NCBI RefSeq assembly: GCF_947499065.1
Contig: NZ_CANMMT010000001.1
Span: 186,001-250,000, forward strand
Origin: an uncultured Tenacibaculum sp.
GTDB lineage: Bacteria > Bacteroidota > Bacteroidia > Flavobacteriales > Flavobacteriaceae
Length of the DNA: 64,000 bases
Direction of reading: 5' to 3'
The notes beneath the pieces were generated by a model that saw nothing but the letters and a program-made list of their open reading frames with translations, did no database searches and was not told where the DNA came from. Positions 19,632 through 27,764 of this stretch are shown here, piece by piece. A program made the translations under genes and the position numbers. Position 1 is the first letter of the stretch. Each line of letters begins with the position of its first letter.

Positions 19632-20230
19632 TCTTTGATTAAAATAGCTTCTCTTATTTTAGAGTTCGTATTGTCTATTACTTCCCAATTATATATTTGA
19701 GATAGTTGATATAATTTAGATAATTCTTCAAACAAGCGTGTTTTAGCTTCTTTTTGTAAGTTAGACACCGTTATGGTTGATTTTATATTTTCGATTGATT
19801 TATCAGTAAGTTTATTCAATTCAGCTTTTGAAAAAGTATTAAACTTGCTTTGTTGCAAATCAAAATACTTTATATCTGGAGATATTACTATTTCTTCTTC
19901 TGGAATTTTATTAATAATTATTTGTTTTGCAATACTATCTATTTGAATATCTAATTTAGATAAATCATAGCCTACTTCAACTTTAGCATTGACAGATAAC
20001 ATTGCTTTTTTTTCGAAAGATAAATAGTTATAAAAGTATTTTTTTGTATCTGTATAACTGTACATTTCAGAAAAATTGCCTTCTGAAACTACTAACTTGC
20101 TTAAATTTTGAATTCCGTTTAAAACTACCTTTATTTCTTCTTGTTGATGTTTCTCTTCTTTTCTTTCATACCAAAATTTTGCAATAAGAAAGCCTAATAA
20201 AAAAACAGCAATGTACTTTAAGAGACGCAT
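19628..20230 (-). CDS. DUF4230 membrane-anchored protein
   Basis: The 200-residue protein has one N-terminal transmembrane helix (LLKYIAVFLLGFLIAKFWY) and a DUF4230-like body: a LSKLVVSEGNFSEMYSY start, then FEKKAMLSVNAKVEVGYDLSKL. Its function is not known; the body would sit outside the inner membrane. The next gene on the strand, upstream, is lspA at 54 bp. Confidence 0.75.
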   Translation of the reverse strand: MRLLKYIAVFLLGFLIAKFWYERKEEKHQQEEIKVVLNGIQNLSKLVVSEGNFSEMYSYTDTKKYFYNYLSFEKKAMLSVNAKVEVGYDLSKLDIQIDSIAKQIIINKIPEEEIVISPDIKYFDLQQSKFNTFSKAELNKLTDKSIENIKSTITVSNLQKEAKTRLFEELSKLYQLSQIYNWEVIDNTNSKIREAILIKD

Positions 20231-20283
20231 AGATTTTATTTTCTATAAATATAGAAAATCTGCAACAAGTATAATTTTAAAAA

Positions 20284-20865
20284 CTAAGCTTCTTTTTCTT
20301 CCTTAGGAAATGCTTGTTTGTTAAATAAGAATAATAATGCTACTCCAATGGTTATCCAAGAATCAGCTCCATTGAATATTGCATTAAAAAAAGTAAAACT
20401 TTCCCCTTCATAAATCGGGAAATACAACATATCTACAACTTTTCCATAAAATAACTCTCCGTAAGGTTTATCTGAAAACAATGTTGCTACATTATGATAT
20501 GATGAATCAAAAATTACTCCATAGAAAACAGAATCGATAATATTACCTACGGCTCCTGCTAAAATTAATGATATGGCTACTACTACTGCAGTATGTGCTT
20601 GTCTTTTTATAGTTTGCCATAACCAGTAAATAATTCCTGATACCGCAACAACTCTAAACAGTGTTAAAAATAATTTTCCTGCTTTTCCTCCAAACTCAAA
20701 ACCCCAGGCCATACCGTTATTCTCTGTAAAATGTATTTTAAACCAATCACTAAATACAACGACTTCTTCTCCTAATTGAAAATGAGTTTTTACATATATT
20801 TTACTAATTTGGTCAATTAATATTGCCAAAATTACGGTAAGTATTGCTATATTTTTTTTAGACAT
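20284..20865 (-). CDS. lspA: Lipoprotein signal peptidase (signal peptidase II)
   Basis: LspA cleaves prolipoprotein signal peptides before the lipidated Cys in the inner membrane. The 193-residue protein has four hydrophobic segments. The catalytic Asp pair sits in GAVGNIIDSVFYG and FNGADSWITIG; ILIDQISKIYVK and NNGMAWG are further family motifs. About 40 residues between the two Asp motifs (residues about 115-160) are longer than in E. coli LspA, as is usual in Bacteroidota. It would serve the many lipoproteins in this window. Confidence 0.93.
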   Translation of the reverse strand: MSKKNIAILTVILAILIDQISKIYVKTHFQLGEEVVVFSDWFKIHFTENNGMAWGFEFGGKAGKLFLTLFRVVAVSGIIYWLWQTIKRQAHTAVVVAISLILAGAVGNIIDSVFYGVIFDSSYHNVATLFSDKPYGELFYGKVVDMLYFPIYEGESFTFFNAIFNGADSWITIGVALLFLFNKQAFPKEEKEA

Positions 20866-20884
20866 TTTGAGAATTTAATAGCAA

Positions 20885-20892
20885 CAAAAATA
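20885..20892 (-). promoter_or_regulatory. -7 box of lspA
   Basis: TATTTTTG on the minus strand matches TAnnTTTG, 19 bp upstream of the lspA start. No clear -33 box is seen. Confidence 0.45.
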
Positions 20893-20916
20893 AGAAAAGT
20901 ATTGATATTCTTTTAT

Positions 20917-21633
20917 TCACATTACTTCTTTATCTATTCTTAATAAAAGTTCTTTTCTAAAGGACTTTCCTATTACTAATTTTACTTCATTATGAAGTAG
21001 AATTTGATTGCCATCTATAAGTTTTAAATATTTAAAATTGATTATATAAGATTTATGAATTCTAATAAAATTGTTTGGCAGCTTTGTCAGAAATTCAGAC
21101 AATGTTTGAGAAACTAAAATCATATTACCTGCATAAACCTTTATATAATTTCCATAAGCTTCAATATGTGAAATATCATCTAAGTTTAATTTAATGATTT
21201 TTTTTTCACTCTTTACAAAAATTGAATTACTTTGAAAATCATCTCTTTGTACTTCTTCTATTTTAATATTTTGAACAGGTTTTTGTTGAACCTTCATTAC
21301 CGCTTTCAAAAAACGTTCAAAAGAAAAAGGCTTTAATAAATAATCAGTTACTGAAAGTTCAAATCCTTCCACAGCATATTCAGAATAAGCTGTTGTAATA
21401 ATAACAGAAGGCCTTACTTGCAATGTTTTTAACAAACTAATTCCAGATAATTTTGGCATATTAATATCTAAAAACAATAAATGAACGGTTTCCTTCTGAA
21501 GTACATCCATAACTTCAAAAGCATTTTTACACGAAGCAACAAGATTTAAATTGGGTAGTTCCTTGATATAACTCTCTAATATTTGACGAGCAATTGGTTC
21601 ATCATCTGCTACTATACATCTTATTTCATCCAT
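20917..21633 (-). CDS. LytTR-family response regulator
   Basis: The 238-residue regulator has a receiver domain (residues 1-120) with the acidic pair DD10-11, phospho-acceptor Asp56 in LFLDINMP and Lys in LLKPF. A LytTR DNA-binding domain follows (about 140-235), with the usual FVKSEKKIIKLNLDDISHIE and FIRIHKSYIIN. It abuts its kinase with no gap (kinase stop, then ATG). LytTR regulators bind paired direct repeats upstream of targets; likely targets are the divergent hydrolase and ABC genes (inference). Confidence 0.92.
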   Translation of the reverse strand: MDEIRCIVADDEPIARQILESYIKELPNLNLVASCKNAFEVMDVLQKETVHLLFLDINMPKLSGISLLKTLQVRPSVIITTAYSEYAVEGFELSVTDYLLKPFSFERFLKAVMKVQQKPVQNIKIEEVQRDDFQSNSIFVKSEKKIIKLNLDDISHIEAYGNYIKVYAGNMILVSQTLSEFLTKLPNNFIRIHKSYIINFKYLKLIDGNQILLHNEVKLVIGKSFRKELLLRIDKEVM

Positions 21634-22617
21634 TTATATTTCTAAAATTAATTCAACAAAAAAGTTATTTTTCTCTTTATTTATCTCCAATTGATGCGTA
21701 TTTGGATATAATAAACTCAAACGTTTTTTTACATTAACTAAACCAATACCACTTCTACCTTTTTCTAAATTTTCTTCCAAGGGTTTAGTATCATCTATTG
21801 TATTTATACACTTAAAATATAGTTTTTCTTTTTTTTCACTAACCTCTATCATAACCTTACTTTGTTCTTCTCCTTGAATTCCTAAATGCTTAAATGCATT
21901 CTCTACAAAAACAATTAGCAACATAGGGGCTATATTTTTAGAATCAATATTTCCAGAAATATTTAGGATAATTTCTGTTTGCTCTTCTAATCTTATTCTT
22001 TCTAATGAAACATAATTTTCTAAATACTCTAGTTCTTTTTTTAAAGGAACAAATATCTCCTTAGTCTCATATAAACTATATCGTAATAAATCTGAAAGTT
22101 TTAACATTAAACCTGGTAATCTATCTGACTTAATTACTGATAAACCATATAGATTATTCAGTGTATTGAATAGAAAATGTGGATTTAATTGTCCTTTTAA
22201 TAATTTTAATTCTGCTTCTTTTATTTGCTGTCTTTTATAAAAACTATCTCTTGCAATTTTTAGCCCAGACCCTAAGAATAATGCTAAAAGTATAACTCCT
22301 AAAAAATTAAAAAAAACTTTCCAGTCATTATGAGTACTTTCTACGGTAATATTTAGTAAAAAAGTAATTAAAAGAGCAAAAATGATAGCGTTAAAGAGCG
22401 TAAATGTGGTAAACTTTATATTATTTTTTCTAAAAAATGGAAGTACTATTAAGTTCTGTATATAAATACACGGAGCCAGAATAGCAATAGATACTAATGC
22501 TGAAAAAGCTCTATTCATTGTTCCTTGTATAGAAGCTGCGAGTACAAGAAACACAAAAAACCAAACAAATAAATTCTGTAGAACTTTATTATCAACTAAT
22601 TTATCAAACTTAGACAT
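21634..22617 (-). CDS. LytS/YehU-type sensor histidine kinase
   Basis: The 327-residue kinase has four predicted N-terminal transmembrane helices (about 15-120) and no obvious periplasmic sensor domain. A short coiled linker leads to the His_kinase motif KGQLNPHFLFNTLNNLYGLS (phospho-acceptor His147). The HATPase region (about 215-327) has VENAFKHLG (N box) and GRSGIGLVNVKKRL (G box). It is the first gene of the pair with the LytTR regulator. The lack of a sensor domain suggests it senses membrane or transporter state. Confidence 0.9.
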   Translation of the reverse strand: MSKFDKLVDNKVLQNLFVWFFVFLVLAASIQGTMNRAFSALVSIAILAPCIYIQNLIVLPFFRKNNIKFTTFTLFNAIIFALLITFLLNITVESTHNDWKVFFNFLGVILLALFLGSGLKIARDSFYKRQQIKEAELKLLKGQLNPHFLFNTLNNLYGLSVIKSDRLPGLMLKLSDLLRYSLYETKEIFVPLKKELEYLENYVSLERIRLEEQTEIILNISGNIDSKNIAPMLLIVFVENAFKHLGIQGEEQSKVMIEVSEKKEKLYFKCINTIDDTKPLEENLEKGRSGIGLVNVKKRLSLLYPNTHQLEINKEKNNFFVELILEI

Positions 22618-22633
22618 TTTATTTTTTTCTTTT

Positions 22634-22641
22634 CAAAAATA
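22634..22641 (-). promoter_or_regulatory. -7 box of the kinase-regulator operon
   Basis: TATTTTTG on the minus strand fits TAnnTTTG, 16 bp before the kinase start. A near-consensus TTTA lies 19 bp further upstream at the -33 position. Confidence 0.5.
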
Positions 22642-22825
22642 CCCGAAATCCTTTTGAATGTAAACTTTTAATGACGAAAGATATTTTTTTTAGTGTAAAC
22701 ATCCTTTTTTTAATGATATTCTTTCTTTTTTACTCTTATCACTAAACAATCTACCATCATCATTATTTTTTCCAAAGCAAGTTTTAGCTTATAATATTTG
22801 TGTCATAATCTTAAAACACATCATT

Positions 22826-24124
22826 ATGACACGTATAACTTTAATAATCTCGCTTTTTATTTGTCAACTTATCTTTAGTCAACAATCTTTATCTAAGCTC
22901 ACAGAAAAATATACACCATACTTATCTGAACTAAATCAAGATATTGGAATATTAGTACATAAAAATGGTAAAACTGAAGTAGCTAGCATAGGAACAAGAA
23001 ATTATAATCAACATACTATTTTTAATATTGGAAGTGCTACAAAAAAAATTACAGCCATATTAATTTTACAAGAACTTGAAAAAGGGAATTTAAATTTATC
23101 AGACAGCATTGGCCTTTATTTACAACCTATTAAAAATGTAAATTCAAGTTTAACAATTGAATCTTTATTAAGACATAGAAGTGGTTTAGGTGAACTGGTA
23201 GGAAAAAACTTTGAAAATGATTTTTATGCTAAAAATGATAGTATTTATAATTCAAACCCCTTAGATCGAATTCCTGAAAATAACTCAAAAAAAATTGGAA
23301 AATATTCATACTGTAATACTAATTATATTCTTTTAGGCAAGATTTTAGAAAATATTACCGATAAAAGTTACTTTGATTTAGTACGTGAACGCATTTTCAT
23401 TCCTTGTAATATGAAAGAATCATATCCGTATGTTTCTAAAAAATTAAAAAACTTAGCAACTCCAATTCACAAAGGACAAGATGTAACAAGTTATTTAGAT
23501 TATCGTTTTTTTGCCAACTATGCCAATGCAGCCGGTTCTATAGCCTCTACTCTACATGATATGGCTAAGTTTTATAATCACTTATTTCAAACAAAGACTT
23601 TAATTTCTAACAGTTCATTACAAAAACTTATCGATTTTGATGATGCTGATTATGGTTTGGGTATGACAAAATTTAAAAATGGTTTTGTTGGTCATGGTGG
23701 AAATAATCTTGGATATTCTTTTAGAGAATACTACAACCCTATAACAAAAAACATGATTCTTTTCTTTGGAAACTCTAGGTTTATTCCTTTTAATAAAATG
23801 CTTAAAGAAGAGCTATTTGCCTACTTAAAAGATGAAAATAAGAATATAATTTTTAATCAAAATATTACAACACATTTCAAAAAAACAATTGGTAAATACT
23901 TATTTGATTCTCATGGAATGAAAATGGAAATTGAAATATTGAAAAAAAATAATCATCTATACTTTTCTGCTCAAGGTGCTGAAGTAATATTAATAAGTAA
24001 AGAAAAAAATAAACTTTATAATGGAGCCTTTGGAGTAGAACTAGAGCTAAATCCTGAAAATACAAATCAATTAGTTTTTAGACAAAATGGTTTAGAGACT
24101 ACTATAAAAAGGATTAAATCATAA
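22826..24124 (+). CDS. Secreted serine hydrolase, beta-lactamase/class C PBP family
   Basis: The 432-residue protein has a signal peptide ending IFSQ (1-19) and a serine beta-lactamase-like domain: S70-A-T-K73 (SxxK), Y162-C-N164 (YxN) and H290-G-G (third motif). A C-terminal part of about 100 residues (330-432) resembles the small beta domain of esterase/D-aminopeptidase relatives. Probably periplasmic; substrate unknown (peptidoglycan peptide, ester or amide). It is divergent from the kinase operon and 62 bp ahead of the ABC ATPase, so co-regulation is plausible. Resistance to beta-lactams should not be assumed. Confidence 0.87.
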   Translation: MTRITLIISLFICQLIFSQQSLSKLTEKYTPYLSELNQDIGILVHKNGKTEVASIGTRNYNQHTIFNIGSATKKITAILILQELEKGNLNLSDSIGLYLQPIKNVNSSLTIESLLRHRSGLGELVGKNFENDFYAKNDSIYNSNPLDRIPENNSKKIGKYSYCNTNYILLGKILENITDKSYFDLVRERIFIPCNMKESYPYVSKKLKNLATPIHKGQDVTSYLDYRFFANYANAAGSIASTLHDMAKFYNHLFQTKTLISNSSLQKLIDFDDADYGLGMTKFKNGFVGHGGNNLGYSFREYYNPITKNMILFFGNSRFIPFNKMLKEELFAYLKDENKNIIFNQNITTHFKKTIGKYLFDSHGMKMEIEILKKNNHLYFSAQGAEVILISKEKNKLYNGAFGVELELNPENTNQLVFRQNGLETTIKRIKS

Positions 24125-24186
24125 GTATTAAATACAAAACTAGTCCCCTTTTATTAAACTCTTTTTTAAAACTTTATTAATATCCG

Positions 24187-25050
24187 ATGAAACTAGAAAT
24201 TAAAAATACTACAAAAAAATATTCCTCAAAAAAATATGCTCTACATAACTTTTCTTTAACTATAGAAAAAGGAATTTTAGGCTTATTAGGACCGAATGGT
24301 GCAGGAAAATCTACACTATTAAAAATGATTGCCACAGTTAACCAACCAACTTCAGGAATTATTTCATTAAATAAAAATAATATTATCAAAGACCCAAACT
24401 ATATCCGTAAGCAACTTGGGTATTTACCTCAAGATTTTGGTGTATACCCTAATTTGAATGCTTATGAATTTTTAGAATACATTTCTGCAATGAAAGGTAT
24501 TGGTGGAAAAAAATTGAAATCTAGAATTTCCCTTTTATTAGAAGATTTAAATCTTATTGAAGTAGCAAACAAACCTATTGGAACTTATTCTGGAGGAATG
24601 AAGCAACGTATAGGAATTGCACAAGCTCTTTTAAATAATCCTAAAGTACTCATTTTTGATGAACCTACTGTTGGACTAGACCCTGAAGAACGTGTTCGAT
24701 TTAGAAATTTAATATCAGATTTAGCTAATGATTGTATTGTCATTCTATCGTCTCATATTGTTTCTGATATTGATACTATTGCCGATCGTGTTGCCATAAT
24801 GAACAAAGGTTCACTAATTATTGAAGAGGTCCCTGAAAATATTATTCATACCATTTCTGATAAAGTATATGAAATCAATATTCTTAAAGAAGATTTAGCT
24901 TCATTTAAAAACTCTTATATGGTAGTTAGCACTACACGAAAGAAAGGAAAACTATCTGTTAGATATATAACGAATTCTCCTTTACAAAACTCTATTCAAC
25001 AAGAAGCTAGCTTAGAGGATGCATATCTATATTTCATTAAATCCAAATAA
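24187..25050 (+). CDS. ABC transporter ATP-binding protein
   Basis: The 287-residue ATPase has Walker A GPNGAGKST (residues about 35-43), Q-loop YLPQDFG, signature YSGGMKQR, Walker B VLIFDEPTVGLDP and switch His in SSHIVSD. It resembles the NatA/antibiotic-exporter class with a short C-terminal regulatory tail. Its partner permease starts 12 bp downstream. The cargo cannot be read from sequence. Confidence 0.93.
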   Translation: MKLEIKNTTKKYSSKKYALHNFSLTIEKGILGLLGPNGAGKSTLLKMIATVNQPTSGIISLNKNNIIKDPNYIRKQLGYLPQDFGVYPNLNAYEFLEYISAMKGIGGKKLKSRISLLLEDLNLIEVANKPIGTYSGGMKQRIGIAQALLNNPKVLIFDEPTVGLDPEERVRFRNLISDLANDCIVILSSHIVSDIDTIADRVAIMNKGSLIIEEVPENIIHTISDKVYEINILKEDLASFKNSYMVVSTTRKKGKLSVRYITNSPLQNSIQQEASLEDAYLYFIKSK

Positions 25051-25062
25051 ACCTTTATAATC

Positions 25063-26613
25063 ATGAACTCTTTTTTCACCACTATAAAACTAGATTATTT
25101 ACAACGAACCCGCAGTTATAATTTTCTAATTACATTATGTGCAAGCTTAGCTATTGCTTATACTTTTGTTCCAGAGCCTAATGCTAATTATTCTACTATA
25201 AGAATTTCAAACTATGTTGGTTTTTATAACTCTTCATGGTTTGGTTATGTCACTGCTATAATGAGTAGCATTTTTTTATCTCTTATTGGATTTTATTTAA
25301 TTAATAGTGGCATAAAAAGAGACATAGACACCAAAGTAGGTCAAATAATAGCAACTACAAAAACTAGCAATTTCAGATATTTATTCGCTAAAGTTCTTAG
25401 TAACTACTTGATTTTACTAACCATACTTTTGATTATCTTTTTTATGAGTATAGTACTTTTCTTTTTATATAATGATGGCTTTCCTTTTGAACCATTAAAT
25501 TTTATAAAACCTTACCTTTTAATTCCAATTCCAGCTATGTTCTTAATTTCTGTTCTTGCTGTTATTTTTGAAGTCTTTCTAGGAAAGTACAATACCATAA
25601 TGAATATTACTTTTTTCTTTTTGTTCTCTTTCTTAATGATATTTCAAGCCAAAACTGAAATTCAATATTCTTTAGATATTTTTGGAAATAAAATTGTAAT
25701 CCACCATCTAGAAGAAACAGTACGAAATATAAAACAACTAGATAACAACATCGACATGAATATAGGTTATGTCTTGGGAAATGTACAAAAGTCTAATAAA
25801 TTTGAATTTAATGGAATGGAATTTTCTACTTTATTTATTATTAGTAGGTTTCTTTGGGTTTTTATTGGTTTTATAGCCATTATTAGTGTTTCTTCTTTCT
25901 TCCATCGTTTTAATCTTAAAGAAAGAAAAGAGTCTACAAAAAAAGATAAAATTACTTTACATCAAACAGGTATTAATAATATTCAATTATTTAATCTTCC
26001 AAAAGCGAAGAATAATTATAGTGTTATACCTCTTATTAAAACGGAATTTCTGTTACTGTTTAGAAAAGGGAAACGTTGGTTATGGTTGATTAATTTAATA
26101 GGAATATTAGTTCTTTTTTTAACTCCTCTAAAAATTGCTCATCAAATAGTTTTACCTATTCTATGGTTCTTTCAAGTAAATAGAATTTCAGACCTTACTA
26201 CTAAAGAAAATACTAATAACATACATTACTTTACTTTCTCATCTTTTAAACCTTTAAGAAGAATATTTTTTTCTCAAATAATAGCTGCAATTTTTTTAAT
26301 GATTTTTTTAGCGAGCCCTTTGCTTATTAGATTTGCTTTTAATGGTAATATTATTGCCTTTGGCAGTATTATTTCTGGAGGAGTTTTTATTATAGCTTTA
26401 GCATCAACTCTAGGATTAATTACTAAAGGAAAAAAACTATTCGAAGTATTGTTTTTTATGGTTACCTATATGAATATTAATAAAATTCCCTTTACTGATT
26501 ATTTTGGAGGAACAAACCATACTGTTGTATACTTTATTACATTATTTGTTAGTTCTATATTTTTATGGTCTTTAAGTTATTTTTTAAAAAAAACAGTATT
26601 ACAGTCTTTATAA
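25063..26613 (+). CDS. ABC-2 type transporter permease
   Basis: The 516-residue membrane protein has about 12 hydrophobic segments in two halves (about 15-285 and 330-516), with a soluble stretch near residues 190-235 and a basic linker near 290-305. The first half resembles ABC-2 permeases (NYVGFYNSSWFGY, FYLINSGIKRDID). It is the membrane partner of the preceding ATPase; together they form an exporter that may be controlled by the LytS/LytTR pair. Confidence 0.85.
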   Translation: MNSFFTTIKLDYLQRTRSYNFLITLCASLAIAYTFVPEPNANYSTIRISNYVGFYNSSWFGYVTAIMSSIFLSLIGFYLINSGIKRDIDTKVGQIIATTKTSNFRYLFAKVLSNYLILLTILLIIFFMSIVLFFLYNDGFPFEPLNFIKPYLLIPIPAMFLISVLAVIFEVFLGKYNTIMNITFFFLFSFLMIFQAKTEIQYSLDIFGNKIVIHHLEETVRNIKQLDNNIDMNIGYVLGNVQKSNKFEFNGMEFSTLFIISRFLWVFIGFIAIISVSSFFHRFNLKERKESTKKDKITLHQTGINNIQLFNLPKAKNNYSVIPLIKTEFLLLFRKGKRWLWLINLIGILVLFLTPLKIAHQIVLPILWFFQVNRISDLTTKENTNNIHYFTFSSFKPLRRIFFSQIIAAIFLMIFLASPLLIRFAFNGNIIAFGSIISGGVFIIALASTLGLITKGKKLFEVLFFMVTYMNINKIPFTDYFGGTNHTVVYFITLFVSSIFLWSLSYFLKKTVLQSL

Positions 26614-26630
26614 CCTTATAAAATTGAAAA

Positions 26631-26693
26631 AATAAAGAGCCAAAAAACTTTGGAATATATTATTAGATATTTCTTAAACTTTGGTTCTTTATT
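26631..26693. terminator. Possible bidirectional terminator between convergent genes
   Basis: Arms 26631-26644 and 26680-26693 are complementary over 14 bp with one G-U position but enclose about 35 nt. The stop codon of the minus-strand gene lies inside the right arm. Weak compared with other terminators here. Confidence 0.35.
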
Positions 26694-27336
26694 CTCTTAT
26701 TAAAACAACATTAGCGTTTATTGATTTCACCTTAAAATCAGGACTAGAATTTACTTTCTTTTCATTAAATATATTATTCATTTTTTTATTGTTTAAAGTA
26801 AACTCCCCATTAGTAGTTTCAATATTTAAAAGTTTATTTTTATTCAATTTTGCATATACATTTCCTAAGAAGAGTTTAACCAGAACGTTCCCTTTCACTG
26901 TATTTAGCTTAACATTTCCTTTTTCTATAAAAATAGACAAATCTCCTTTGTAGCTTTTTGATTCTATCCCTACTGTTTTCCCATAAATAATAATTTTTTT
27001 TCCTTTTGGGACTTTAACAACTGCACTCGCTCTTTCTATACGCTTTGTGATATACTTTCTAAAAACTCCATTATCAAAAGCTTTAAAATTTAATTTAAAT
27101 CTAATTTTGACTTCTTCTCTATCTTCTTCTATAAGGATTGCATGTGTATTTGGGTTTTCATCTAACAGGAATACCTCTAATTTATCTTCTAAAGAATTTT
27201 CTATAACAACATCATCCAATCCTTCAGTAATAATTTCAATTACCTCTACTTGTATATTTTTCTGCTTCATTAACTTTTCCTGTGAAAAAATTAAAAAACT
27301 TGAAAATATGAAGATGGATATCAAAAAGTTTCTCAT
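26689..27336 (-). CDS. Secreted DUF4097-like protein
   Basis: The 215-residue product has a signal peptide ending IFSQ (1-19) and a repetitive beta-strand body (KSYKGDLSIFIEKGNVKLNTVKGNVLVKLFLGNVYAKL) typical of DUF4097/adhesin-like beta-helices. The same fold type occurs in 41225-42061 and 42092-42823. Role unknown; it would act in the periplasm or at the surface. It is a single gene between two terminators. Confidence 0.7.
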   Translation of the reverse strand: MRNFLISIFIFSSFLIFSQEKLMKQKNIQVEVIEIITEGLDDVVIENSLEDKLEVFLLDENPNTHAILIEEDREEVKIRFKLNFKAFDNGVFRKYITKRIERASAVVKVPKGKKIIIYGKTVGIESKSYKGDLSIFIEKGNVKLNTVKGNVLVKLFLGNVYAKLNKNKLLNIETTNGEFTLNNKKMNNIFNEKKVNSSPDFKVKSINANVVLIRE

Positions 27337-27342
27337 ATAAAA

Positions 27343-27365
27343 AAAGCCTCTTTTATAGAGGCTTT
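27343..27365 (-). terminator. Intrinsic terminator upstream of the DUF4097-like gene
   Basis: A perfect 9-bp stem (27343-27351 with 27357-27365) and 5-nt loop is followed on the minus strand by a T tract. It ends the ileS-DksA-like transcript. Confidence 0.88.
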
Positions 27366-27383
27366 ATATTTTATTTATAATTT

Positions 27384-27761
27384 TTATTGCTTACGTTTAG
27401 CTTCAATGCTTAACGTAGCGTGCGGTACTAATTTTAAACGCTCTTTTTGAATTAATTTACCTGTAACTCTACAAACTCCGTATGTTTTATTTTCAATACG
27501 AATTAATGCATTTTTTAAATCACGAATAAATTTTTCTTGACGAATGGCTAATTGCATATTTGCTTCTTTTGCCATTGTATCAGATCCTTCTTCAAACGAC
27601 TTAAATGTTGGTGAAGTATCTTCAGTTCCGTTGTCGGCTCCATTTTTATATGAATCCTGTAATAGTCTTAAATCTTCTTCAGCGTGTTCTATTTTCTTTA
27701 AAATGATTTCTTTAAATTCTTGTAGATCACCGTCAGAGTATCTTACTTTAATATCATCCAT
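27384..27761 (-). CDS. TraR/DksA-family transcription factor with degenerate zinc finger
   Basis: The 125-residue protein has an acidic helical hairpin (residues 1-95) with D-x-x-D-T residues near the tip (GTEDTSPTF) and the finger region YGVCRVTGKLIQKERLKLVPHATLSI. DksA-like proteins enter the RNA polymerase secondary channel and modulate promoters, often with ppGpp. Only the first of the four finger cysteines remains; the others are Thr, Ser and Ala, so zinc is probably not bound. It follows ileS by 3 bp and is co-transcribed with it. Confidence 0.88.
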   Translation of the reverse strand: MDDIKVRYSDGDLQEFKEIILKKIEHAEEDLRLLQDSYKNGADNGTEDTSPTFKSFEEGSDTMAKEANMQLAIRQEKFIRDLKNALIRIENKTYGVCRVTGKLIQKERLKLVPHATLSIEAKRKQ

Positions 27762-27764
27762 ACG

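Noticed and set aside
22826..24124. A beta-lactam resistance enzyme
   Set aside because: The SxxK/YxN/HxG motifs are shared by many esterases and peptidases; nothing shows beta-lactamase activity.
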